From Halovivax cerinus (GTDB taxonomy: Archaea > Halobacteriota > Halobacteria > Halobacteriales > Natrialbaceae), in assembly GCF_024498195.1 (NCBI RefSeq), contig NZ_CP101824.1, forward strand, positions 1,426,001 through 1,490,000: DNA of 64,000 bases. Reading direction: 5' to 3'. The notes below the pieces were generated by a model, which worked only from the letters and a program-made list of their open reading frames with translations, was not told the DNA's origin and ran no database searches. The position numbers and the translations under genes were made by a program. Numbering within the stretch: the stretch's first letter is position 1; each line of letters opens with the position of its first letter. This document shows positions 9,183-17,809 of this stretch, in pieces.

Positions 9183-10116
9183 TTGAAGATCGCCCGCTTC
9201 ACCGAATTATTCGTTTCGCTCGCCAATAAGTTGTCGCTGGAGAGTGGGCTCCGGCGTTTCATCCCGGTGAAGGCGGCTACGCTGACTGGGTGATTGTTAC
9301 GTTTCACGGCTTTCGCGAGTATCATAATCACCCGTAACGGCGCCTCATGGATGGTCTATCCGAGCTGCCAAAATTTCCGACATTCTCGGTCTAGTACTGT
9401 CTTATCTGCCCGATTTCACTAACCACCTGTGCGCGGTATCTACGACTCAAAATGCCGATCTGGTGCGTCCTCCTACGACTTTCGGCGGAGCTGCACGACA
9501 CCGGTGAGAGCCAGGCGTTTGACGCGACTGGTATGGATCGCATCTCTGTCAGCCAGCACTACGCGAAACAGACGAATTACACGGGTTTCGGGCGGATAAG
9601 ACGGCCGTCTTGATCACATGCAAAAATAATCTGCCCCTTGATTTTAACTGGTCCATTAAACGATCGCATGACTCTCATTCCGGTTGGAAAGTGCCGAAAC
9701 GAAACCAAAACAAGGTGAATAGCCTCACGGGGATAAAGGCTACAACTGATGGTTATTACGCAAGATACTCCTTTCAGACGGTGTGGAGCCGCTGATCAAG
9801 CACTGCGAATTTGGTTGTATCGGCGTCGCGCGAAAACTTTGATTGATAATGCTATCTACAACCAACACTCGAACGTCGAATCGGCATTTTTTGAACCCCG
9901 GCGAAAATATGGCTAGATAGTCCGTACTCGAACTTGGTACGGCCAGTTCCGGGAACTCGTTCTGAAGTATGTAGTCAGAAGCGTCGAAGCGCACTCCGCT
10001 TTGGAGCAAGGTTCAGTAAATCCGTTCGTCGTGACTCACGCTGGTATCGTCTCGTCATCAATCGGATTGAACGCTGTCCAAAAACCGGAAGAGTGGCTAT
10101 AGTGGAAGTATGCTAG
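9183..10116 (+). pseudogene. Decayed IS5-family transposase
   Basis: Read across several frames, the + strand gives fragments in the order of a haloarchaeal IS5-type transposase: KIARFTELF near 9183, LRLSAELHDTGESQAFDATGMDR around 9470-9540 with the first catalytic Asp, SVSQHYAKQTNY, GKCRNETK-like remnants, then NVESAFFEPRRKYG and FRELVLKYVV at the 3' end with the last catalytic Glu. At least four frameshifts or in-frame stops separate the fragments, and no contiguous reading frame remains. A small inverted repeat (10117-10123 with 10132-10138) follows the end. The element is dead but marks past insertion activity in the glycan locus. Confidence 0.8.
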
Positions 10117-10233
10117 TCAATTCTCCATTTTGAATTGAGCGTTGACCATTGGTAGTGGGACAGGAGACGCCCTACAGAGCAGGTAGACATAGGCATTGTT
10201 ATACCTACGCTATCCAATACCCAACCGTCGTAG

Positions 10234-11658
10234 ATGAATCTCGACCACGAGCAATTCTTTGATTTCGAACTCGACCAATCACTCTACGATCTCACGGTGG
10301 ACGGTGTTCCCGTTTGGGAGCGAATACGCGTGAAGGTAGCAAACGAAATTAAACGAAAGCACGGCCTTGGACAGGCCCATTCGAATGCGGCCGAGGGATA
10401 CGCTTCGTACACGAAAGCCGCCAGATTACTGGCGAAAAATATCGTCCACAAGAACCCACTACTCGCTGACCAATCGGATATCGTAATCGTCGGCTCTCCG
10501 AGACGAAAACAACTTGAAGACGGACGATGGTGGGACATATACACCGACCCAATTCACCAAAAACTCGACACGGACTCCCTCCATCTGGAGTTACCCTATT
10601 CGCTTGAACATCGTTCTCCAGTACCAACGGAGAATATGCGCTACCTTGATATGGTTAAATTTATCGGGGATGCTCAACGGCTCCTTGGGGTAGGAAAACC
10701 GACGTTGACGACAAAAATTGATACCCGGTTGAATAGTATCTCACGAGCGATTAAGCGTGAATTCGACGCCACTGTCAATGTTGGGTCGATCACTAGGGAA
10801 ACCCTCCATAAACGAACCACCCTTCTCAGGTTGTACAAACGGGTGATAGAACGGACAAGGCCGTCGATCGTGGTCCTTGTCTGTAGCTACGGCAAGGAAA
10901 CGCTGATCGAGGCCTGTAAAGACCAGAACATTCCTGTCGTCGAACTCCAGCACGGTGTCATCTACGAACACCACTACGGCTACTCGTTTCCGGCACCTCG
11001 AACCAAGGAAATGTTTCCGGACTACCTCCTCACGTTCGGGGAGTTCTGGGGTGAGCACATTGAGTTCCCCATCCCAGACGAACGGGTGATCCCCGTCGGC
11101 TATCCTCACTTGGAGAACTCGCTCGATCGCTACACCGACGACGAGACTAGCGACCAGTTCCTGTTCATCTCCCAAGGGACAATCGGCGAGCAACTGTCGA
11201 AGTTCGCGATGGAGGTCGATCGCCATCCGGATGTCGACTACGATATCGTGTACAAACTCCACCCGGGCGAGTACGATCGCTGGAAGGACGAGTACCCCTG
11301 GCTGCTCGACGCGAACTTCGAGATTGTCGACAGCTCGGATCGCCAGCTGTACAGGCTGTTCGCTGAGTCGAGCGCCCAAATTGGGGTCGGATCGACGGCC
11401 GTCTACGAGGGACTAGCGTTTGGTCTGGAAACGTTCGTTTACGACTGTCCGGGTTCCGATGTCTTGGAGCCGCTGATCGACGAGGGAGCAGCGTCTATGG
11501 TCACGTCTGTAGACGAACTCGCGTCCGCACTCGGAGGGGAGGGCGGGTCGTTCGACCGAGAGTACTACTTTGCACCCAACGCGACCCAGCAGGCGTGTAA
11601 CGTGATCGAGCGGTTGGCTGAAAACGGAACGATGTACGATCGAGCGAACGAATTATGA
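10234..11658 (+). CDS. Capsule/CDP-glycerol-type glycosyltransferase-like protein
   Basis: A 474-residue protein with a GT-B-like second half. Landmarks are VVELQHGVIYEHHYGYSFP in the middle, YKLHPGEYDRW, and a C-terminal GVGSTAVYEGLAFGLETFVYD. The HG, KxHP and GSTxxYEG pattern is shared by capsular polysaccharide/polysialyltransferase-like and CDP-glycerol glycerophosphotransferase-like enzymes. Being upstream of a CMP-nonulosonate operon, it could be the transferase that uses that CMP-sugar, but this is inference from context. The gene lies on the + strand after the IS relic, with no overlapping partner. Confidence 0.65.
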   Translation: MNLDHEQFFDFELDQSLYDLTVDGVPVWERIRVKVANEIKRKHGLGQAHSNAAEGYASYTKAARLLAKNIVHKNPLLADQSDIVIVGSPRRKQLEDGRWWDIYTDPIHQKLDTDSLHLELPYSLEHRSPVPTENMRYLDMVKFIGDAQRLLGVGKPTLTTKIDTRLNSISRAIKREFDATVNVGSITRETLHKRTTLLRLYKRVIERTRPSIVVLVCSYGKETLIEACKDQNIPVVELQHGVIYEHHYGYSFPAPRTKEMFPDYLLTFGEFWGEHIEFPIPDERVIPVGYPHLENSLDRYTDDETSDQFLFISQGTIGEQLSKFAMEVDRHPDVDYDIVYKLHPGEYDRWKDEYPWLLDANFEIVDSSDRQLYRLFAESSAQIGVGSTAVYEGLAFGLETFVYDCPGSDVLEPLIDEGAASMVTSVDELASALGGEGGSFDREYYFAPNATQQACNVIERLAENGTMYDRANEL

Positions 11659-11725
11659 CTGTCCGATTCTGTAGTCGGTTGATGGCCGCACGGGAAACCG
11701 AGTTGAAATCTCGGCATCGGCCTAC

Positions 11726-13606
11726 TCAGAGGTATCCAAGATCTTGCAGTCGGTCTTCGGTTTCCTGTGCGGGACGCGTCGCCGACACAGCCGAGTCGTA
11801 CGAGCCTCCTGCTCCAGACGTTGCGAACTCCTCGGCGATCCGCTCGAGCTCGGCCGCGTTCGACGGGCCGTCGAGTTCCGTGAAGTCACCGTCACGAACG
11901 GCCTTGACGTCGTAAAACTCGGTGAGGACTGGACCGGCGTCGATCACGTCGGACGACGGTCGATCAGGATAGCCGGTGTCGTAGGTGAAGATCCCTTTGA
12001 CCCCGTCCGATTCGACGGCGACGTTGTACCGTTGCGGCGTGATCCGCTCTGTGATTCGTGGAACCGAATTCCCGTCTTTCGTCTGTAGTGGTTCACCGGC
12101 ACAGCTGTTGGGGACATCGGCACCGATCTCGTGAGCAATCGTCGGGAGGAAGTCGACGGTGTTGACGGTATCGGGAACCGACCACTCCGCAGTTGCCGGC
12201 GGCTTGATCGCCATGAACGGTCGGATATTGCGGTCGTAGAGCGAACTGTGGGTGAAGAAACCGCGTTCGCCGAACTCTTCGCCGTGGTCACCAGTGAGGA
12301 TGATCAGCGCGTCGTCGAACAAATCGACGGATTTGAGATAATCGGTAAACCGGGCGACTTGCTCGGCCGTGTACTCGATCGACAGTGAATGATACCGTTC
12401 CATCTTAGCCGAGAGATCTTGCTCTACGTCGTGATCACGTTCGTACACCCGGAGGTACTCTCCCGTCTCTCCGCGAGCGGCATCGTATTGCTCCCGATAT
12501 CGTGATGGTCCAGTTAGATCCAGTTCTTTGTCCGAAAGTCGGTCGAGAGGCGGGAGATAGGGATAATGTGGATCGAAAACGTGGACGAAGTAGAACAGAC
12601 TGTGGTCTCGCCGCTGCAGGTCGGTATCGATCCATTCGATTACCTGTGATAGACTCTCTCGGGAATCGTGATTGCGGCTGACCCAGTCATTGTACCCCAT
12701 TACGTCGCCACGGTACCGATGGCACCCCCGACCGAATCCGAATTCGGGCAGGATACGGGTATGACTGACGAGACTGGAGCATTTGTAACCGTGGTCGGTC
12801 AGTAGTTCGGGAATCGTCGTCAACGTCGGATTGATCGGTCGCTCGTCCCCTTGGCCCTTTCCGTGACCTACGTAGCCGTGATCCCCTGGGTGTGTACCCG
12901 TGAACATGGAGCCGTGGGACGGGGGCGTCCAGTGGGCTTGGGTTCTGGGTTCCGTCGGGATAGTCGCATCCGATCCAAGTGCCTCGACGATTGGTTGCAT
13001 AGACTCTCGTGCCGAATAGGGGAGCGTATCGATAGAGAGCAGGAAGATTGGAGGCTGTTCGCGATCCGGTTGAAGGGCAGGTAACCCGACTCGAGTTCGG
13101 TGCGCGCTGGTGTTCTGTCTAAACACGTTCCGAGAACGCCGCGACGAGGCACCATCTGTCGAGATCCGAATCGTGGCGGTATCTGTCGACTCATCTACTG
13201 GGATTGTGGACCAGAGCTGTGCCGGGTAGTCGTAGGTACCGTCGCTGACGATCCGTCGTATCTCGGTCGACGAGGTGATCGTCACCGATTCGCTGCGTTC
13301 GCTACCGACAATCGGCACTTCGATCGCACTGGCATTCGAGGTATCGACCTCCAAATCGATGGTTTGATTGGGGGGGGAATCTTGAGCAATAATATATTCA
13401 GTATCGTGGATACAGTAGGTGTTGAAATCAGTGTTCGACATCCACTCGGGTGTGTTGATGTCTTGTACTTTGTAAATCTCCTCGGTGAATAGCGACGATA
13501 GCTTTTCGCCGCCCTTTCGAACTACAGCAGGAAACCCCTCTTCTCGCAGTAACGAGAAGGTTGATCTGACAGTTCCAGGTCCCATTCCTACGGTGCCATT
13601 TTTCAA
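11726..13606 (-). CDS. Sulfatase-like alkaline phosphatase superfamily protein with Thr at the nucleophile position
   Basis: A 626-residue protein. The N-terminal 180 residues are unassigned and beta-rich. The sulfatase/phosphopentomutase-like domain begins at IFLLSIDTLPYSA (metal-binding D193), continues with HWTPPSHGSMFTG and FVHVFDPHYPY, and closes the metal site with LTGDHGEEFGE and a downstream His. True sulfatases have CxPSR, where the Cys becomes formylglycine. Here the aligned residues are Thr227 and His231, so this is unlikely to be a formylglycine sulfatase. A phosphotransferase or phosphodiesterase acting on glycans or lipids through Thr is more plausible. No signal peptide is obvious. 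Confidence 0.75.
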   Translation of the reverse strand: MKNGTVGMGPGTVRSTFSLLREEGFPAVVRKGGEKLSSLFTEEIYKVQDINTPEWMSNTDFNTYCIHDTEYIIAQDSPPNQTIDLEVDTSNASAIEVPIVGSERSESVTITSSTEIRRIVSDGTYDYPAQLWSTIPVDESTDTATIRISTDGASSRRSRNVFRQNTSAHRTRVGLPALQPDREQPPIFLLSIDTLPYSARESMQPIVEALGSDATIPTEPRTQAHWTPPSHGSMFTGTHPGDHGYVGHGKGQGDERPINPTLTTIPELLTDHGYKCSSLVSHTRILPEFGFGRGCHRYRGDVMGYNDWVSRNHDSRESLSQVIEWIDTDLQRRDHSLFYFVHVFDPHYPYLPPLDRLSDKELDLTGPSRYREQYDAARGETGEYLRVYERDHDVEQDLSAKMERYHSLSIEYTAEQVARFTDYLKSVDLFDDALIILTGDHGEEFGERGFFTHSSLYDRNIRPFMAIKPPATAEWSVPDTVNTVDFLPTIAHEIGADVPNSCAGEPLQTKDGNSVPRITERITPQRYNVAVESDGVKGIFTYDTGYPDRPSSDVIDAGPVLTEFYDVKAVRDGDFTELDGPSNAAELERIAEEFATSGAGGSYDSAVSATRPAQETEDRLQDLGYL

Positions 13607-13753
13607 GTGGGACTTTATCGTTTTTCGTTTTCGAACTCTGGTTAGTCACTTAGGAGGACTATATGCCTAGAGACCTCTCCAACCCAATTTGCCGAACCAT
13701 GCGTGCAATGATCGAACATCATTCGGCCGGTCTGTCTAGTACAGTACCCCCGA

Positions 13754-14749
13754 CTATGTTTTGTAACCGAGATTTACCAACCGTTTTTCGATTGCTTCAT
13801 TGGTAATATCTTGTAAGGTTGTGGGCTTCTCTGAGGTGACTTCTGGCCTATCTCCAGAATCGACTGTTAGCCAAGGAACGCGTCGCAGTTCTTCCATATA
13901 CGTGTTTTGTGGGTGGCCAAACACATCTTTCTCACCTAACGACTGGCCATGGTCTGCGGTCACCACTATCTTCCCATCAAAATATTCAATTAGGCTGGAT
14001 ACATATTCTAACACAATCTCCAGATTCTCCACATATACTTCTTTAAATTCTTCCATCGTCATATAACCCTCTCTGACGGCGCCACCTAACGTTGATACTA
14101 CGTTCTCGCCATTTTGGTCGTAATTCTTGATTTTCTCAGGATCTCTGGAGAGAACGATCAACCCCTCGTTTTTCACTCGCTTCCGGAGTTCTTCGGCTCG
14201 TTCTCCGAGATAGGGGCTATGGGGTTGCATGAAATGAGAAATGATACGTTTGTTAGGATATTTCTCATAAGCATCTATCGTCGCGTTGTAAACTGTGCTG
14301 GGGGCCATGCCTTTCGCACTAGAGTGGAGGACTTCCACATCCTCAACAGCGTCATCCTCGTCAGTGAAAATGAGGTCGTGGAACGCACCGTCTGCAATCC
14401 GAGCCCCGTATCCGTTCGCAGTCACGTAAACGGTGTTGTAGAGTTCCCTGTTAGCAAAGTTCTTCGTAGCAAACTCTTTGCTATGAGAGCCCCTTGATAT
14501 AACAGAATTCAAGTTGCCCTCCATCGAAGCAACCTCCTCGAAAATATCGTACCGACAAGCATCTAGTATTATTAAATAATCCCAATCTTTAGCCATCACG
14601 TCTATCCCATATCCATATTTTTGTACGAATTGATGCCGGTTATACCATTTCCTGGGCAGGTGGGCTATCCGTTTCATCTCACTAGCTATTAGTTTCGGCG
14701 AATTAACTCCTCTTTTTACATTCTCAATTGTGTATCTCTTAGAGCTCAT
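13754..14749 (-). CDS. Alkaline phosphatase superfamily (sulfatase-like) protein
   Basis: A 331-residue protein with the compact haloarchaeal sulfatase-like fold. The first metal site is DYLIILDACRYD (D63), then ISRGSHSKEF, where a Ser occupies the likely nucleophile region, HFMQPHSPYLG, and the second metal site IVVTADHGQSLGE. It ends with the short tail RLVNLGYKT, matching the LGY tail of its relative at 34.7-35.7 kb (LEKLGYVDP) and of the larger sulfatase-like protein upstream (LQDLGYL). The role is probably hydrolysis or transfer of a phosphate or sulfate ester in surface glycan metabolism. The gene is AT-rich relative to its neighbours, suggesting separate acquisition. Confidence 0.72.
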   Translation of the reverse strand: MSSKRYTIENVKRGVNSPKLIASEMKRIAHLPRKWYNRHQFVQKYGYGIDVMAKDWDYLIILDACRYDIFEEVASMEGNLNSVISRGSHSKEFATKNFANRELYNTVYVTANGYGARIADGAFHDLIFTDEDDAVEDVEVLHSSAKGMAPSTVYNATIDAYEKYPNKRIISHFMQPHSPYLGERAEELRKRVKNEGLIVLSRDPEKIKNYDQNGENVVSTLGGAVREGYMTMEEFKEVYVENLEIVLEYVSSLIEYFDGKIVVTADHGQSLGEKDVFGHPQNTYMEELRRVPWLTVDSGDRPEVTSEKPTTLQDITNEAIEKRLVNLGYKT

Positions 14750-14876
14750 ACTCTATTCTGTCTCTCCATTTTGGGTGAGTGGTGATTAAACTACTGTAGC
14801 TTTCCTACCGGTGGGGGTGTAAAAAATACAAATAATGTATGGGATATCTAGCTAATGATGGCAAAGTACTTCGGAA

Positions 14877-16097
14877 ATGGGTCACAACGTGCCCATAATG
14901 CCAACACGGGTGGCTTCGATCGTCACGACGCGATCTCAGTATGCACGGGTAAAAACTGTTTACCAGTCGTTAGAGGCGGATGAACGGATCGATTTCCGGT
15001 TGATTGTTTCTGGAGGCGGACTTGTTCACCGGTTCGGAGAACTAACCGACACTATCGAAACGGCCGGAATCGATATCGAGAAGAAGATACACACGTTGTT
15101 AGAGGGCGGAGAGCCCGTCACGCAGGCGAAGACCACCGGGATGGGGCTTATCGAGTATGCCTCGGCACTCGAAGATATTGATCCCGACCTCCTGTTGACG
15201 AGTGGTGATCGTTATGAGACTATGGCGACTACACTGGCTGCATCGTACCTCAACCTCCCTGTCGTCCACCTGGAAGGTGGGGAACTGACAGGATCGATCG
15301 ACGACAAGGTGCGCCATGCGACGACGAAAATGGCCGACTACCACCTCGTTTCGACCGAACGTGCGCAGGATGTCGTCAAGGAACTCGGCGAATCCGACGA
15401 CCTAATTTACCGGACCGGCTGTCCGTCGATAGACATTTGTCAGGAAATCGAAGTCGACGGACGAACGGCGTACGACCCCCAGGACGACTACGGCGGCGTG
15501 GGGAGTACTGTCGACGTCACCGATGACTATCTCGTTATTCAGTATCACCCCCTCCCGACGGAGTACGAATCAAACTATGAGAAGGTCCAGGAACTGATCG
15601 CCGCCTACCAACGCCTTGATGTCCAGGCGTTCTGGTTCTGGCCGAATATGGACGCCGGTACTGATCAGGTGTCGAAAGCGATCAGGGAGTTCCGAGAACA
15701 GGGGGATCCGGACGACGTACGATTCTTCATCAATCTTGACCCCCACGACTACCTTACGCTGGTCAGTAACGCGGCCTGCATGGTCGGAAATTCGAGCGTG
15801 GGGATCCGCGAATGCTCGTACTTCGGAGTCCCGACAGTAAACATAGGTGAACGGCAGAATGAACGCGAACGTGGTCCAAATGTAATAGACGTCGAGTGTG
15901 ACCGAGACGAAATCGTGGCAGCGATCGGGACTCAACTCGAACATGGTCGGTATCCCCAGTCGAATCTCTACGGTTCCGGGTCAGCAGCGGAGACGATTAC
16001 GGAGATCATCGCGGATCTCGACCCAGAACAGAAAGACCCCATGACACCCGCGCAAATCATGCAACATGAACAGGAGATCCAACTATCCCATGACTGA
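14877..16097 (+). CDS. neuC: UDP-GlcNAc 2-epimerase, hydrolysing type (NeuC/LegG-like)
   Basis: A 406-residue member of the hydrolysing epimerase branch, which releases UDP while making ManNAc or a di-amino analogue for nonulosonic acid synthesis. Motifs include ILLTSGDRYETM-type LLTSGDRYE, VVHLEGGELTGSIDD (active-site Glu) and IQYHPLPTEY (His), and VGNSSVGIRECSYFGVPTVNIG near the C-terminus. An in-frame ATG at 14898 gives MPTRVASIVTTRSQYARVK, closer to the family's usual N-terminus than the first ATG. It overlaps the next gene by 8 bp and leads the neuC-neuA-neuB operon. The substrate could be UDP-GlcNAc or a legionaminic acid precursor, and sequence alone does not decide. Confidence 0.85.
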   Translation: MGHNVPIMPTRVASIVTTRSQYARVKTVYQSLEADERIDFRLIVSGGGLVHRFGELTDTIETAGIDIEKKIHTLLEGGEPVTQAKTTGMGLIEYASALEDIDPDLLLTSGDRYETMATTLAASYLNLPVVHLEGGELTGSIDDKVRHATTKMADYHLVSTERAQDVVKELGESDDLIYRTGCPSIDICQEIEVDGRTAYDPQDDYGGVGSTVDVTDDYLVIQYHPLPTEYESNYEKVQELIAAYQRLDVQAFWFWPNMDAGTDQVSKAIREFREQGDPDDVRFFINLDPHDYLTLVSNAACMVGNSSVGIRECSYFGVPTVNIGERQNERERGPNVIDVECDRDEIVAAIGTQLEHGRYPQSNLYGSGSAAETITEIIADLDPEQKDPMTPAQIMQHEQEIQLSHD

Positions 16098-16776
16098 ACG
16101 TGACGTCCTCGGACTCGTCCCTGCAAGAGGTGGATCGAAGGGGGTACCAGAGAAGAACATTAGGGATATCGCAGGAAAACCACTGATCGCTCACTCGATT
16201 GAGTCAGGACGCAAATCTACTGTGATCGATTCCGTAGTGGTGTCTACCGACGACGAAGAGATAGCAACTGTCGCAGAAGAGTATCATGCACGTGTTCCCT
16301 TCCTGAGACCAGACAATCTGGCTACGGATACTGCACCGACGAGTCCCGTCGTGGAGGACGCACTCGAGACGCTCGCGGAACAGGGGGAATCGTACGACGA
16401 TATCGTCCTGTTGCAGCCAACGTCACCGCTACGAAGTTCGACGCACATCGACGAGGCGTACGAGCTGTACACGGTACAGGATGCTGATTCCCTCATATCG
16501 GCTTATCCGACAACCGAAACTCGGTGGCGGTCGACGTCGAACGGAGCAGTCCAATTGAATTACGAGGACGAGAGCAAACGCCGGCAAGATAGAGAACCGG
16601 AATACATAATCAATGGCGCTGTCTACGTTACGGCCGTCGAAGCGTTTCTATCGTCACAGGAACTCATCACGGGAGAGACGGTAATCTACGAGATGGACGA
16701 GATTGATTCGATCGATGTCGACACACCCTTCGATTTATGGCTCGCCGAACAAGTGATGACGGAGTGGAAACAGTGA
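16090..16776 (+). CDS. neuA: CMP-nonulosonic acid (CMP-N-acylneuraminate) synthetase
   Basis: A 228-residue cytidylyltransferase that activates a sialic-acid-like sugar with CTP. The nucleotide-binding N-terminus LGLVPARGGSKGVPEKN fixes the start at ATG 16090, overlapping the epimerase stop by 8 bp. Further family landmarks are VVSTDDEEIA, LLQPTSPLR and the metal-binding IDSIDVDTPFDLWLAE near the end. An earlier in-frame ATG at 16066 is less likely because it adds an unrelated leader. It acts in the cytoplasm between the synthase (next gene) and a CMP-sugar-dependent transferase. Confidence 0.92.
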   Translation: MTERDVLGLVPARGGSKGVPEKNIRDIAGKPLIAHSIESGRKSTVIDSVVVSTDDEEIATVAEEYHARVPFLRPDNLATDTAPTSPVVEDALETLAEQGESYDDIVLLQPTSPLRSSTHIDEAYELYTVQDADSLISAYPTTETRWRSTSNGAVQLNYEDESKRRQDREPEYIINGAVYVTAVEAFLSSQELITGETVIYEMDEIDSIDVDTPFDLWLAEQVMTEWKQ

Positions 16777-17789
16777 TCGAAATCGACGGCACGAAGTTGG
16801 GATCGGATAGCAGGCCATACGTAATCGCGGAAGTGGGAATTAACGCTCGAAACGACCTCGAACTCGCGAAACGATTTATCGAGGTTGCAGCGTCGGCTGG
16901 AGCGGACGCCGTGAAGTTCCAAACCCATCTTGCCGACGCGGAGATATCTGAACCCGCGATCCGTAGTATCGGCGCCGGTGACGTATACGAGACGGTTGCC
17001 GAGTGCGAGTGGACGGCCGAGGAACACGAGATGCTGCGGGCGCACGCAAAGGCCAGCGATGTTACGTTTCTCTCTACGCCCTTCTCGGTAGAAGCCGTAG
17101 ATCTTCTCGAAGAAATCGACGTCCCTGCGATCAAGATTGGCTCCGGAGAGTTGACCAATCGGGAGCTACTCGCCCGTGTTGCTGAGACTGGCAAGCCGTT
17201 ACTCGTTTCGACCGGAATGCACACGCGGGAAGAGATCGCTGAAGCCTGTTCGTTCCTCGAATCAGTAGCGGAGGAATTTGCGCTATTTTACTGTGTCTCC
17301 GAGTATCCCACATCTCCCGCAGACTTCGACTTCGGGACGATCCAGTCACTGGAGCAACTGGCTGATGTCCCTGTCGGGTTCTCGGATCACTCTACCGGGG
17401 CCGAAGCTGCGAAAGTCGCAATTGGAAATGGAGCCGCGATGATCGAGAAGCACTTTACGATCGACCGCCGATTACCCGGCCCCGATCAGGAGGTGTCCAT
17501 CGAACCGGAAACGCTCGAGGACCTCTGTTCGTTTGCCGATCTATATCACGAAACATCTACGGAAAAGACTGAGTTGCAGGGAGAAGAGCCAGACGTGAAG
17601 GCGTGGGCACAGCATAGTCTCGTCGCGAAACGACCGATTGAGCAAGGCGAGGAATTCACCACGGAAAATCTCACGACGAAGAGACCTGGTTCTGGTATCT
17701 CAGCGAATAGATATTTCGATATTGTTGGGAGGACAGCTGCTACCGACATCGAAGAAAATATCGTGTTATCGTCGGACGACGTCCAATAA
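16773..17789 (+). CDS. neuB: N-acetylneuraminate/legionaminate synthase (NeuB family)
   Basis: A 338-residue PEP-dependent synthase condensing a ManNAc-type sugar with phosphoenolpyruvate. The TIM-barrel part begins YVIAEVGINARNDLELAKRF, followed by GADAVKFQTH, IKIGSGELTNRELL, STGMHTREEI, CVSEYPTSPADF, GFSDHST and EKHFTIDRRLPGPDQEVS. A C-terminal SAF (antifreeze-like) domain starts near HSLVAKRPIEQGEEF. The likely start is GTG 16773, giving the GTGA overlap with the neuA stop. An upstream GTG at 16737 is also in frame. Third gene of the operon. Neu5Ac versus legionaminic or another product is undecided. Confidence 0.92.
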   Translation: MIEIDGTKLGSDSRPYVIAEVGINARNDLELAKRFIEVAASAGADAVKFQTHLADAEISEPAIRSIGAGDVYETVAECEWTAEEHEMLRAHAKASDVTFLSTPFSVEAVDLLEEIDVPAIKIGSGELTNRELLARVAETGKPLLVSTGMHTREEIAEACSFLESVAEEFALFYCVSEYPTSPADFDFGTIQSLEQLADVPVGFSDHSTGAEAAKVAIGNGAAMIEKHFTIDRRLPGPDQEVSIEPETLEDLCSFADLYHETSTEKTELQGEEPDVKAWAQHSLVAKRPIEQGEEFTTENLTTKRPGSGISANRYFDIVGRTAATDIEENIVLSSDDVQ

Positions 17790-17809
17790 CTGAGAGGGTC
17801 GGACAGTTA

